A stretch of DNA of 64,000 nucleotides. Origin: Streptomyces mirabilis (GTDB lineage Bacteria > Actinomycetota > Actinomycetes > Streptomycetales > Streptomycetaceae). The translations under genes and the position numbers were made by a program. Positions 38,307-46,890 of this stretch are shown here, in pieces. A model generated the notes under the pieces. The model saw nothing but the letters and a program-made list of their open reading frames with translations. It made no database searches and was not told where the DNA came from. Location of the stretch: NCBI RefSeq assembly GCF_018310535.1, contig NZ_CP074102.1, forward strand, positions 868,001 to 932,000, given 5' to 3'. Every line of letters begins with the position of its first letter. The first letter of the stretch is position 1.

Positions 38307-38672
38307 TTAGTTCGTGGAGGGTGGTGTGGTCCAGGCGGTGGGGTCGTTGAGGTAGAGACCGCATGCACAGTCGAGCGCTTCTTCGGGTGAGCCGAATGGC
38401 AGGCCGGTAGGAAGGAAGTTGTCTTGGTATTTGCTGCTGCTGGCGAGGTAGATGGCAAAGCCCCAGGTGTGCAGGACGCCGGTGAAGCGCAGACGGCACA
38501 GTGGCAGCGGTTCCTCTATGCCCGGCATTTCGCCTGCCACGTAGGCGAATCCGGTCCGAAAACGGACCTGGATGCCCGAGAGTTGGGGCCAGCGTTCCCG
38601 CGCGCGGTCGCGCAGGCGGACGCGGAGGTGGTGCTGCATGGACTCGGGCGGGTTCTTCGGCACGGTCCCCAT
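38307..38672 (-). CDS. Passenger protein inside IS element A
   Basis: A 121-residue soluble protein starting MGTVPKNPPESM, with an Arg-rich N-terminal part (LRVRLRDRARERWPQLSG), then RFRTGFAYVAGEMPG, PLCRLRFTGVLHTWGFAIYL and EALDCACGLYLNDPTAW. Similar small proteins occur in Streptomyces genomes as uncharacterised chromosomal genes; here it lies inside the inverted repeats, with its 3' end in the left repeat and its start 40 bases from the divergent transposase. It may be a captured host gene moved by the element. Function unknown. Confidence 0.7.
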   Translation of the reverse strand: MGTVPKNPPESMQHHLRVRLRDRARERWPQLSGIQVRFRTGFAYVAGEMPGIEEPLPLCRLRFTGVLHTWGFAIYLASSSKYQDNFLPTGLPFGSPEEALDCACGLYLNDPTAWTTPPSTN

Positions 38673-38712
38673 CCTGCCCGGCAACGATCGCGCTGCGCCA
38701 TGATCACCAGTC

Positions 38713-39783
38713 ATGGGCGGGAACAGGCAGGCAGTGTCGGTGGTGCTGGACGAGGCGTTACGAGCGCGGCTGACAAGCCTTGCCGGCTCCACGCGCGGGC
38801 AAGTGCGGGCGGTGCTGCGGGCGAAGATTGTGCTCGCTGCCGCTGCGGGAGCGTCCAACGCGGCGATCGCCCGCACGCTGGGAGTCAGCGTGAACACGGT
38901 CCGCAAGTGGCGAGGGAGGTTCACCGCCGCCGGGATGGAGGGACTCAAAGACGCTCCACGCCCAGGGCGGCCCCGCCTTTACGACAGCCGGGTGCGGCTG
39001 GCCGTGGTGGCTTCCGCGACCAGTGCACCGACCCACCCGGAGTCGACATGGACGCACCGGACCATCGCCACCCTGGTCGCGGACACTACGTCCGCCGCTA
39101 TCTCCCCGTCCCAGGTCGGCCGGATCCTGGCCGGCCTGGACCTCAAGCCGCACAAAGTCCGCGGCTGGCTCACCCGCCGCGACAATCCCCAGTTCTGGGA
39201 ACGGGCCGCCGACATCTGCAATCTCTACCTCAACCCGCCAAACGACGCGGTGGTGCTGTCCATCGACGAGAAGACCGCCATCGCCGCCCGCTCCCGCAAG
39301 CACCCCGGCCGTCCCGCCGGACCCGGCCGGCCGTCCCGCCAGGAATTTGAGTACATCCGCCACGGCACCGTCTCGATCAGCGCCGCGCTCAATGTGCGCA
39401 CCGGCGAGGTCCTCACGCAGCCCATCGCCCGCAACAACGCAGCGACCTTCATCGACTTCCTGCGGATGCTCGAGCGGACCATCAACCCGTGCCACGCCAT
39501 CCACGTCGTGCTGGACAACGGCGCCTCCCACATCGCACGGACAACCAAGGCATGGCTGGCCGACCACCCCCGCTGGCACGTGCACTGGACCCCGCCGCAC
39601 GCCTCCTGGCTCAACCAGGTCGAACTCTTCTTCTCAGCCCTGACCCGCCGGGTTCTACGACACGGCGACTTCCCCAGCCGCGACGACCTCATCGACAAAA
39701 TGGACGCCTACGTGATCGCGCACAACACCACCGCCAAGCCCTACCGCTGGACCTACGACGCCAGGCCACTCAAAGCCGCATGA
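38713..39783 (+). CDS. IS630-family transposase
   Basis: A 356-residue DDE transposase. The N-terminus has a helix-turn-helix (ASNAAIARTLGVSVNTVRKW), followed by a winged-helix second domain. Catalytic positions appear at VLSIDEKTA, VLDNGASH and LNQVELFFS. Full length, single frame, starting at ATG 38713 between the terminal repeats. It should be able to mobilise element A. Confidence 0.93.
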   Translation: MGGNRQAVSVVLDEALRARLTSLAGSTRGQVRAVLRAKIVLAAAAGASNAAIARTLGVSVNTVRKWRGRFTAAGMEGLKDAPRPGRPRLYDSRVRLAVVASATSAPTHPESTWTHRTIATLVADTTSAAISPSQVGRILAGLDLKPHKVRGWLTRRDNPQFWERAADICNLYLNPPNDAVVLSIDEKTAIAARSRKHPGRPAGPGRPSRQEFEYIRHGTVSISAALNVRTGEVLTQPIARNNAATFIDFLRMLERTINPCHAIHVVLDNGASHIARTTKAWLADHPRWHVHWTPPHASWLNQVELFFSALTRRVLRHGDFPSRDDLIDKMDAYVIAHNTTAKPYRWTYDARPLKAA

Positions 39784-39814
39784 CACCTCCACGAACTAAC
39801 GCGGAGCAGCACTA

Positions 39815-41030
39815 GTGCTGGATTCCTCTTTCGGTGGGTATAGCTGCTGGTAGCGGGGCAGTTGTGGGTGCTCGGGGGCGGGTGCTGGGTAGTGGTGCTG
39901 AGGGCACGGCCGGGCCGTGACGAGGGCGAGCAAGCGGTGGTTCACCGCCTGGCGTCGGCCAGAAAGGCGCCGAAGGTTGTGGTGGAGCGCTGCCGGATGG
40001 TGGAGCTGAGCTGGGGCGGGTGGCTGGTCCCGCAGATAGCCGACGAGCTGCGGTGCGGTCAGAAGACGGTGCGCCGCTGGCTGCACCGCTTCAACCGCTT
40101 GGGGCTGGAAGGACTGGAGGATCTGGGCGGGCAGGGACGCAAGCGAAGGATCACCGAGGCCGAGCGCTCGAGGATCATCGGCCTGGTCAAGCTGACGCCG
40201 CCGGGTCGGCTGGAGGTGCAGCCGTCGAACGAGATGTGGGCCGCGGACGAGTTGGGGCCCTCGGAGTGGACTTTGGACGCGCTGGCCGCCGCGGCCCGGG
40301 ACCTGGGCATCGAGGTCAGCCGCTCCCAGGTGCGTCGGATCCTGCTGGCCGAGGGGGTGCGCTGGCGGCGCACGCGCTCGTGGACCCGCTCGAGAGATGT
40401 GGACTTCGAGGGAAAAGGACGCGGATCGTCGAGCTCTACACCAGCCCGCCCGACGGCGCGACGGTGGTCTGCGCCGACGAACTCGGCCCGGTGATCCCAC
40501 GCACCTTCCCGCCGGCACCGGGCTGGTCGCCGGACGGACACCGCATCAAAAACGAGCTCGACTACTCCCGCGGACCGGAGAAAACCTGGGTCTACGGCGC
40601 CTTACGCGTCCGGGACGGCCATGAGGTCACGATGACGGCCACCTCCCGTAACAGTGTCTTCTACCAGCAGTTCCTTCAGCTGGTCGAGGACGCCAACCCC
40701 GTCGGGGACATCTACGTGATCACCGACAATCTGTCCTCTCACAACAGCGTGTCCACCCGGACCTGGCTCGAGGAACATCCCCGCATCCAGCATGTGTTCA
40801 TCCCGGTCGGCGCCTGCTGGCTCAACCTCCAAGAGGGCTGGTGGCGCATCTTCCGCAAGACCGCCCTGGCCGGACGCTCCTTCGGCGACCGCGACCACAT
40901 CACCCACGCCACCGAAGTGGCCACGGCCCAGCTCAACGTCCGCGCCCGACCCTGGATCTGGGGCAGACCCGCACCGCCCACCAGGCGTTTACGCCGCCGC
41001 TATGTGTACTTCCTTTGAGGAATCCAGCAC
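39815..41030. mobile_element. IS630-type element B with frameshifted transposase
   Basis: A 1216-bp element bounded by GTGCTGGATTCCTC and its reverse complement GAGGAATCCAGCAC. It shares the TA at 39813-39814 with element A and has TA at 41031-41032 on the right. The outer six bases of its ends (GTGCTG) equal those of element A, although the internal sequence differs. Confidence 0.88.
39907..41018 (+). CDS. IS630-family transposase made by -1 frameshifting
   Basis: Two overlapping frames encode one transposase. The first (upstream frame to 40494, start about 39907 or 39862) has the helix-turn-helix LVPQIADELRCGQKTVRRWL and the linker domain. The second (to 41018) carries VVCADELGPV, VITDNLSSHNS and the acidic residue region WLNLQEGWWRIF of the DDE core. 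At 40410-40416, in the first frame, the sequence is G GGA AAA, a classical slippery heptamer; a -1 slip there joins ...DVDFEGK to RTRIVELYTS without loss. Programmed frameshifting is therefore more likely than decay. Confidence 0.75.
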
Positions 41031-41033
41031 TAG

Positions 41034-42475
41034 TAGGGCTTGGTCAGGTCTGTATTGGTGCTGGTATGTCGCGGTGGCAGGTCGGGCAGGCGCCGGTCCA
41101 GACCGCGAGCAGTGTCTGTAGCTCGCGGACGACCTGGTAGAGGCTCAGGCCGACGCCGTGTCTTTTGGGGCCCGGGCCAGTCGTTGCAGAGTGCAGAAGG
41201 CATGTGCGACAGAGACAAGGGTGACGTGGTGGTGCCAGCCGCCCCAGGTCCGGCCCTCGAAATGGGCCAGGCCCAGGGCCTGCTTCATCTCCCGGTAGTC
41301 GTGCTCGATGCGCCAGCGGAGCTTGGCGAGCCGGACCAGCGTGGTCAGAGGCATGCCGGAGGGCAGGTCGGACAGCCAGAACTGCACCGGCTCGCTCTCA
41401 CCGGCAGGCCATTCGGCCAACAGCCAGCACTCTGGCAGCTCCGGGCCGTTGGTGGCCTGCCGAACCTCGCGTCCGGCAGGCCGGATGCGCAAGGCCACGA
41501 AGCGGGAGTACATCCGCTTGCGGCCGGAGCGGCCGGTGCCAGGCCGGGAGCCTTCACGCCACTGCACCGGCCGAGCTGCCTTCCGCCCCGCCGCGATGAC
41601 CAACTCCTTCACCGACCGTGGCTTGTCGGGATACTTGGCCACCGGCGGGCGTCCGGTCCCGGAGTACGGCTCGGCCACCGGCACCGCGTCGGCGGGCTGA
41701 GCCGACAGCGTGGTGGAGATCCCCACCACGTAATTCAGGCCGCGGGCCTGCAGTCCGTGGCGGAACGCGGCAGCGTCGCCGTATCCGGCGTCCGCGACGG
41801 CCAGCGGCACCTCGATCCCCCACGAGCGGGTCTCGTCGAGCATGTCCAGGGCCAGCTGCCACTTCTCCACATGCCCGACATCGTCCGGGATGCCGCAGGC
41901 GGTGCGGCGGGCGATCTTGTCCGCATCGGCCTTCGGTGAGGCGGGATCCCAGGTCCGGGGCAGGAACAGCCGCCAGTTGACCGCCGCCGAGGCGGTCTCG
42001 GACGCGAGGTGGACCGAGACGCCGACCTGGCAGTTGGTGACCTTGCCCGCGGTGCCGGTGTACTGCCGCGACACGCATGCCGAGGCAGTCCCGTCCTTGA
42101 GGAACCCGGTGTCGTCGAAGACCAGGGCTTCCGGCCCGATCACCTTCTCCATCCGCCAGGCGAGCTGGGCCCGGATATGTGCCGGGTCCCAGGGGCTGGT
42201 GGTGATGAAGTTGGCCAGTGCCTGACGATTGCCGTCCTCCCCGAGCCGGGCGGCCATCGGCTCGACCGACTTACGCTGCCCGTCGGTCAGCAGCCCCCGC
42301 AGATAAACCTGCCCCCACCGGCGCTGATCCTTGCGCGCGAACGGCTCGAACACCTCCGCCGCGAACGCCTCCAACTCACCACGCACCACAGCAATCTCGT
42401 CCGGAGTCACACACTCTCAACGCCACACCGGGCCGACAGGACACGCACCACCACAACCGACCTGACCAAGCCCTA
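41034..42475. mobile_element. IS701-family element C
   Basis: A 1442-bp element with 17-bp perfect inverted repeats (TAGGGCTTGGTCAGGTC at the left, reverse complement ending 42475), flanked by CTAG at 41030-41033 and 42476-42479, the target duplication typical of IS701. The left CTAG is formed by the last C of element B, its TA and the next G, so C inserted into the right junction of B. Confidence 0.9.
41145..42410 (-). CDS. IS701-family transposase
   Basis: A 421-residue transposase of the IS4/IS701 superfamily. It starts MTPDEIAVVRGELEAFAAEV, with FARKDQRRWGQVYLRGLL, the first catalytic acid in LVFDDTGFLKDG, the second in VPLAVADAGYGD, and the YREMK region (RWRIEHDYREMKQALGLAHF) holding the final Glu. 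Full length and uninterrupted within intact ends. Confidence 0.93.
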   Translation of the reverse strand: MTPDEIAVVRGELEAFAAEVFEPFARKDQRRWGQVYLRGLLTDGQRKSVEPMAARLGEDGNRQALANFITTSPWDPAHIRAQLAWRMEKVIGPEALVFDDTGFLKDGTASACVSRQYTGTAGKVTNCQVGVSVHLASETASAAVNWRLFLPRTWDPASPKADADKIARRTACGIPDDVGHVEKWQLALDMLDETRSWGIEVPLAVADAGYGDAAAFRHGLQARGLNYVVGISTTLSAQPADAVPVAEPYSGTGRPPVAKYPDKPRSVKELVIAAGRKAARPVQWREGSRPGTGRSGRKRMYSRFVALRIRPAGREVRQATNGPELPECWLLAEWPAGESEPVQFWLSDLPSGMPLTTLVRLAKLRWRIEHDYREMKQALGLAHFEGRTWGGWHHHVTLVSVAHAFCTLQRLARAPKDTASA

Positions 42476-42550
42476 CTAGCGTCACGATCGACCGCAACAT
42501 ACGGCGAGCGCTCGGGGGAACGGGGCACTCGCTGAAAACGGGAGGTTGTC

Positions 42551-43045
42551 TTGAGACATACCCGCATACTCGCTGCCGGCACCACACTTGCGGCTGCACT
42601 CCTCGCTGGATCGACATCGGCGGCGTCAGCCGGCGTACCGCAGGACGAAGTGGTCTCCGTACAGGATGGCGATGCCGCATACGGCTAGGTGTCCAATGAC
42701 TATCTGCAGACACACCCAGGGTTCCTCGAAGCCCAGGCGAAATCTGTCGGAATCGAGCCGCAGAGCCACTTCGGCTGCAACGCACAGGTGTGTATCGACG
42801 TCCAGGGTACGGGGCTCAAGGTGAACCAGTGGAACACCACGGCCAACGCCAACGTGGGTTGCAGCCAGGCCAAGTACGTGCGGAACTCGAACCAGGTCTT
42901 CGAATCGGCCCCCATCTGCCCGCCGAACGACAACCCGGGTGTGTACTACTACACGAACCCGGAAACGACCTACCCGCAGAACACCAAGCTGTGCAACGCA
43001 TGGACTCGAATCACCGGCTATCCGTGTGCCACTGTGCATCGGTGA
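42551..43045 (+). pseudogene. Secreted cysteine-rich protein interrupted by an amber codon
   Basis: From TTG 42551, with GGGAGG ending 6 bases upstream, the frame encodes a Sec-type signal peptide (RHTRILAAGTTLAAALLAG, AxA cleavage near ASAG), then an in-frame TAG at 42686-42688 (codon 46), and continues in phase for 118 codons to 43045 with six cysteines (FGCNAQVCID, VGCSQ, PICPP, KLCNAW, PCATV). Without the stop it would be a 164-residue secreted protein. A single-base change or readthrough would restore it. The mature domain is not recognised. Confidence 0.65.
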
Positions 43046-43087
43046 CCTGGTCGTAGTCCATACGAAATCCCGTTCAACAGGAGCGAC

Positions 43088-43558
43088 ATGCAGGATGATG
43101 AAGTGGTCGCCCATGGAGTCTTTCCGTCCGGAGAAGACTGGCAGCTCGCTGTCACTGTCCGGTCGGACAATGTCATGACGGTGCTCAGCGTCACGAGGCA
43201 AGGCGCCGCGGTATTCGGTGGCGGCATGGGCGGTCCGGCGCTTGCGGAGAATGAAACCCTCAACCTCTACTGGGGCAGAGAGGGAGATTTCCTCGGAGTC
43301 GTCGTGCGAACCGCAGAGTCCGTCGCGCATCTGACCCTGACAGTAGGATCGGCTGAGCCGACCGCACTTCAGCTGTACCCGATCCCTCGCTGTCCTGGGG
43401 TGAACGTTGCCGCCTTCGGTCTGACGGTGGACCGCGTGGAAGAGATCTCGTTGTCAGCTCGCGATGAAGACGGACACATGGTGGAGACTCATTCGCTCCC
43501 TGTTGCCCCGCCTGCACGTCCGGCGGGAACCAACGGCGGGGGCTGGGCGGCTGGGTGA
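43088..43558 (+). CDS. Hypothetical soluble protein
   Basis: A 156-residue protein starting at ATG 43088 with CAGGAG 6 bases upstream. It is beta-rich: WQLAVTVRSDNVMTVLSVTR, a Gly-rich turn AAVFGGGMGGPALAENE, VVVRTAESVAHLTLTVGS and VEEISLSARDEDGHMVETHS, ending in a Pro/Gly tail. No signal peptide. It follows the interrupted secreted-protein gene by 42 bases and may be its partner. No family recognised. Confidence 0.65.
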   Translation: MQDDEVVAHGVFPSGEDWQLAVTVRSDNVMTVLSVTRQGAAVFGGGMGGPALAENETLNLYWGREGDFLGVVVRTAESVAHLTLTVGSAEPTALQLYPIPRCPGVNVAAFGLTVDRVEEISLSARDEDGHMVETHSLPVAPPARPAGTNGGGWAAG

Positions 43559-43572
43559 CGGTTTCCGTGGAG

Positions 43573-43637
43573 AGTGCCTCTGATCGGCGAGAACGGGGGT
43601 TTCCGAGTTCCTTGTTCCCGTTTCCGTCGGAGGCACT
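43573..43637. repeat. Imperfect inverted repeat, possible IS end
   Basis: AGTGCCTC at 43573-43580 pairs with GAGGCACT at 43630-43637, with further partial pairing outside and a G-rich to T/C-rich spacer. It could be a terminator for the preceding gene or a leftover of the element whose transposase relic follows. Confidence 0.35.
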
Positions 43638-43763
43638 TTCCCACCGGATCCGATGCCGTGACACAGCCGACCGGCGACATACTGACGCGCCGCGGTGGGC
43701 GTCTTGTTCGATAGCCCATCCCACCGTCCGGTACGGAAGTCCCCGTGCCCCTTCGCACCGGAC

Positions 43764-44020
43764 CCATGTAGTGGAGTTGGCACAGCCCTCGCCGGACGGC
43801 GGCGATGAGGTCTGCAGGGCCGATGAATGCGCGGTTGGCCAGAGTGGTGCGGCGCAGCAACCCCAGATGCCTTCGCCGGGGTTGAGATCGGGTACGGAGG
43901 AGTGCGACTGGTGGACGGTGAGCCGGTCACGCTCGACAAGGTGAGCGGTGATCAGCAGGTCGCGGTAGTCGGCCCAGGCGAAGCTCTTGCGCCTGTCACG
44001 CCGACCCTCGCCGGAACCAA
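43764..44020 (-). pseudogene. Relic of an IS630 transposase
   Basis: Minus-strand pieces GEGRRDRRKSFAWADYRDLL, then after a gap VPDLNPGEGIWG, and in a shifted frame LLRRTTLANRAFIGPADLIA and AVRRGLCQLHY. These match the catalytic C-terminal part of IS630 transposases (Y-A-P-D-L-N-P-x-E-G-I-W). There is an internal deletion, including the second catalytic Asp, and a frameshift near 43868. Confidence 0.7.
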
Positions 44021-44070
44021 GTGCGGGTGACAGGCGGCATCATCCGAGCAACCCAGGGGTGAACAGCGCT

Positions 44071-44256
44071 TCAGAGTGAACGTTGACTCAGATAAACGAT
44101 CAATCCCACGGCAACGGGAACACCGAGAGTCCAGGCCATCGGACGCCCGAAGTTCAAGGTCCAACCCCACCCGTAGCGCTTGGGCACTGCGAGGCGCGGA
44201 TCGTCACGGTTGTAGTAGAAGAGCCCGAACCAGTAGCGATCAGCGTCCCGATTCAT
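44071..44256 (-). CDS. DUF5808 small membrane protein
   Basis: A 61-residue protein: MNRDADRYWFGLFYYNRDDP, PKRYGWGWTLNFGRP, then a single hydrophobic helix ending LSQRSL. The W-x-x-G-x-x-Y-x-N-x-x-D-P and N-F-G-R-P motifs identify DUF5808. GGAGGTGGGTC precedes the ATG at 44256. Function unknown. Confidence 0.85.
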   Translation of the reverse strand: MNRDADRYWFGLFYYNRDDPRLAVPKRYGWGWTLNFGRPMAWTLGVPVAVGLIVYLSQRSL

Positions 44257-44429
44257 GACCCACCTCCGAGGACCCGACCTGGTGGGACAAAAATACCTCG
44301 CAAAGCGGCATCGCCAACCGGCGGAAGTTTCTGGTCGCTGAGTAGTTCCGATTCCGGGGTTCGCGGACGCAGGGAGGGTGTCCGACATCCGGTTGTCACG
44401 ACCGGGTTGAAGAGCGTGTGGTCCGGTGA

Positions 44430-44999
44430 TCACGACGGTCGTGTTCCGCCGCGTGGTGTAGCCCGTGGGCATCTTGCGGGGATCCGGTACAGCACACACT
44501 GGCGAAGTGGCCCTTCGGGCACGCTCGGGTCCTCGAAGTCGTCCGCCGGGTCCCGGGTCATGCCGATCCGGCGCATCACCGCCTGGGAGCGAAGGTTGTT
44601 GACGGTCGTCGACGCAACGACCTCCGACAGCCCAAGGGTCTCGAAGCCGAAGGCCAGGCAGGCCAGGGCGGCCTCGGTGGCGTAACCGTGGCCCCACGCC
44701 GAACGTGTCAGCCGCCATCCGACATCCACCCCCGCGAACGGCATGTCCTCGCCCACCTGGTCCAAGCCGACGCGGCCGATGAACGCACCGGTCTCCCGTG
44801 CTTCGAGCGCCCACCATCCAAAGCCTCGCTCGTCGAACTGGGCTCGCATGAGGGCCACCGCGGCATCACTCTGCTCCCGCGTCAGCAGTTCCCCCAGGTG
44901 TTCTCGGACTTCGGGATCGGCGTTCATCGCCGCCCACGGTTCGAGGTCGGACTCCCGCCACCGGCGGAGCAGGAGACGATCGGTACGCAGTTCTGGCAT
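44430..44999 (-). CDS. GNAT acetyltransferase, RimJ/RimL type
   Basis: A 189-residue protein of the Acetyltransf_3 group. Start LRTDRLLLRRWRESDLEPWA, then FIGRVGLDQVG, VDVGWRLTRSAWGHGYATEA with the acetyl-CoA pyrophosphate loop, and VVASTTVNNLRSQAVMRRIG. It probably acetylates a protein N-terminus or a small amine. Single gene with no clear partner. The last 20 residues are a basic tail. Confidence 0.85.
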   Translation of the reverse strand: MPELRTDRLLLRRWRESDLEPWAAMNADPEVREHLGELLTREQSDAAVALMRAQFDERGFGWWALEARETGAFIGRVGLDQVGEDMPFAGVDVGWRLTRSAWGHGYATEAALACLAFGFETLGLSEVVASTTVNNLRSQAVMRRIGMTRDPADDFEDPSVPEGPLRQCVLYRIPARCPRATPRGGTRPS

Positions 45000-45142
45000 G
45001 CCGTCCAGCCAACGCCATCACGATCAGGCTGTCGATCGGTTATGTCGAACATGTCGAACCCCGCGGAGCTGGGCCCGCGCCGAACGGAATCAATCCTCGC
45101 AGGTGGACGTTGCCGCACCTGGGACGGAACGGAGGCGCATCG

Positions 45143-46207
45143 GTGCACGGTGAGTACAAGATTCCCGGCGGCAAGCTCGTCGTGGTGGATCTGGACGTCG
45201 AGGACGGAGTGCTGCGCCACACGCGCGTGGCGGGCGATTTCTTCCTCGAACCGGACGAGGCGCTGGGCGCCGTGAACCACGCGCTGAACGGCGCCCCGGC
45301 GGACACCGACGCGACGGGCCTCGCGGCTCGCGTCGACGCCGCGCTCCCCGAGGGCACCGTCATGTACGGGCTGACCTCGGAAGGCATCGGAGTCGCGGTG
45401 CGCCGGGCGCTCGCGCACGCCACCGACTGGACGGACTACGACTGGCAGCTGATCCACGAGGGCCCGCAGTCCCCGGCGCTGCACATGGCCCTGGACGAGG
45501 TCCTGACCGCCGAGGTCGCCGCGGGCCGCCGCCCGCCCACCCTGCGTGTGTGGGAGTGGGGCGCCCCGTCCGTGATCATCGGCAGTTTCCAGTCCCTGCG
45601 CAACGAGGTCGACCCGGAGGGCGCCGCGCGGCACGGCATCGAGGTGGTGCGCCGGATCTCCGGGGGCGGCGCGATGTTCGTGGAGCCCGGCAACACCATC
45701 ACCTACTCGCTCTCCGTGCCGGAGGCGCTCGTGCAGGGACTGTCGTTCCAGGACAGCTACGCGTATCTGGACGACTGGGTGCTCGGCGCGCTCGGCGACA
45801 TGGGGATCAAGGCCTGGTACCAGCCGTTGAACGACATCGCCACGGAGCAGGGGAAGATCGCGGGCGCCGCCCAGAAGCGGATGGTCGGGCCGGGCGGCGG
45901 ACCCGGCGCCGTGCTGCACCACGTGACCATGTCGTACGACATCGACGCCGACAAGATGGTCGAGGTGCTGCGCATCGGCCGCGAGAAGCTCTCCGACAAG
46001 GGCACCAGGAGCGCGAAGAAGCGGGTGGATCCGCTGCGCCGGCAGACCGGGCTCGCGCGCGAGGCGGTCATCGGGCGGATGGTCGACTCGTTCCGCGGCC
46101 GATACGGGTTGACGGACGGCAAGGTGACCGCGGAGGAACTGAACCGTGCCGAGGAGCTGGCCCGGACGAAGTTCGGGTCTGAGGAGTGGACGGCGAGGGT
46201 GCCGTAG
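45143..46207 (+). CDS. lplA: Lipoate-protein ligase A
   Basis: A 354-residue two-domain protein. An N-terminal accessory domain (about 1-90: VHGEYKIPGGKLVVVDLDVE) is followed by the catalytic lipoyl-transferase domain (about 100-300) with VIIGSFQSLRNEVD, the RRISGGGAMFVEPGN signature and KIAGAAQKRM, which carries the active lysine. It activates lipoate (or octanoate) with ATP and attaches it to lipoyl domains. GTG 45143 is chosen for GGAGG 7 bases upstream; in-frame codons further 5' lack such a site. The accessory domain being N-terminal is common in actinobacteria. Confidence 0.88.
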   Translation: MHGEYKIPGGKLVVVDLDVEDGVLRHTRVAGDFFLEPDEALGAVNHALNGAPADTDATGLAARVDAALPEGTVMYGLTSEGIGVAVRRALAHATDWTDYDWQLIHEGPQSPALHMALDEVLTAEVAAGRRPPTLRVWEWGAPSVIIGSFQSLRNEVDPEGAARHGIEVVRRISGGGAMFVEPGNTITYSLSVPEALVQGLSFQDSYAYLDDWVLGALGDMGIKAWYQPLNDIATEQGKIAGAAQKRMVGPGGGPGAVLHHVTMSYDIDADKMVEVLRIGREKLSDKGTRSAKKRVDPLRRQTGLAREAVIGRMVDSFRGRYGLTDGKVTAEELNRAEELARTKFGSEEWTARVP

Positions 46208-46268
46208 CCGGACGGGCGCTCCCAGGAGCGGCCGGCCGGGGTTTTCAGGAACAGCCGGTCCGGTTCTC

Positions 46269-46829
46269 TCAGGACACGGGCGCCCACGCCGTCGTCCCGA
46301 GCGTGTTCTGCGGACCGATGTCGAGGGGCTCCGCGGGCCGTACGTTCAGTGCCTCGCGCCCCTGCTGCGGGACGACCCGGAGGTACGTGCCGTCCTCGGC
46401 GGCCATCCGCCAGTACAGGCCCGCCCGCGCGCTGTCGCCCGGGTCGAGGGTGAGCGGCGTGGCGCCGGGGTCCTCCGGCGCCATGAATACCTCGTCCGTC
46501 CCCTCGACGGTCCGCACGCCCGTGAGCGGGACGCCCTTCTCGTCGAGGACGCGGATGGCCGGGTAGCCCTTCACCTCGTACGGCCGCTCGGAGCAGTTGG
46601 TGAGGGTGAGGGTCATGGCCCGCAACCCCATGGCCCCGTCGACGGGGCCGGTGCCGAGACGCACCCCGGACGGCGGGCAGCCGTGCGCCTGTTGGACCGC
46701 GACGGCGGGCGAGCGGGCCGCCTTGGGCTTGTGGGCGGGTTCGGTGAAGAGACCGCAGCCGCTCAAGGCGAGCGTCAGCGCACCGACGAGGGCGGTGGCA
46801 CGTAACGGTCCCAGGTCTGTCGCGATCAC
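46269..46829 (-). CDS. DUF4232 lipoprotein
   Basis: A 186-residue lipoprotein. The signal peptide ends in the lipobox ALSGC (Cys25). The exported domain is a beta sandwich of the DUF4232 type: GVRLGTGPVDGAMGLRAMTL, LTNCSERPYEVKGYPAIRVL, and LDPGDSARAGLYWRM. The GTG at 46829 gives a correct signal peptide; upstream codons would spoil it. The gene converges with lplA. Role unknown; DUF4232 proteins are common at the actinobacterial surface. Confidence 0.85.
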   Translation of the reverse strand: MIATDLGPLRATALVGALTLALSGCGLFTEPAHKPKAARSPAVAVQQAHGCPPSGVRLGTGPVDGAMGLRAMTLTLTNCSERPYEVKGYPAIRVLDEKGVPLTGVRTVEGTDEVFMAPEDPGATPLTLDPGDSARAGLYWRMAAEDGTYLRVVPQQGREALNVRPAEPLDIGPQNTLGTTAWAPVS

Positions 46830-46890
46830 CGAGCGATCATCCCACGCCGCCTCTGCGCGCCCGCCGCCTCGACCACCTCCGACGCACCCC

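Larger units (their letters stand above)
38294..39812. mobile_element. IS630-family element A with passenger gene
   Basis: A 1519-bp element bounded by 27-bp perfect inverted repeats (GTGCTGCTCCGCGTTAGTTC onward at the left, reverse complement ending at 39812). It is flanked by TA at 38292-38293 and 39813-39814, the target duplication of the IS630/mariner group. It carries a plus-strand transposase and a divergent minus-strand gene of unknown function, both complete. The perfect termini argue for recent arrival. Confidence 0.9.

Noticed and set aside
39862..40494. Element B transposase as a broken gene
   Set aside because: The canonical G GGA AAA heptamer sits exactly at the frame change, so programmed frameshifting explains it better.
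38281..44020. A prophage or integrative element
   Set aside because: Only insertion sequences and a relic are present; there is no integrase, attachment repeat, tRNA, capsid or replication gene.
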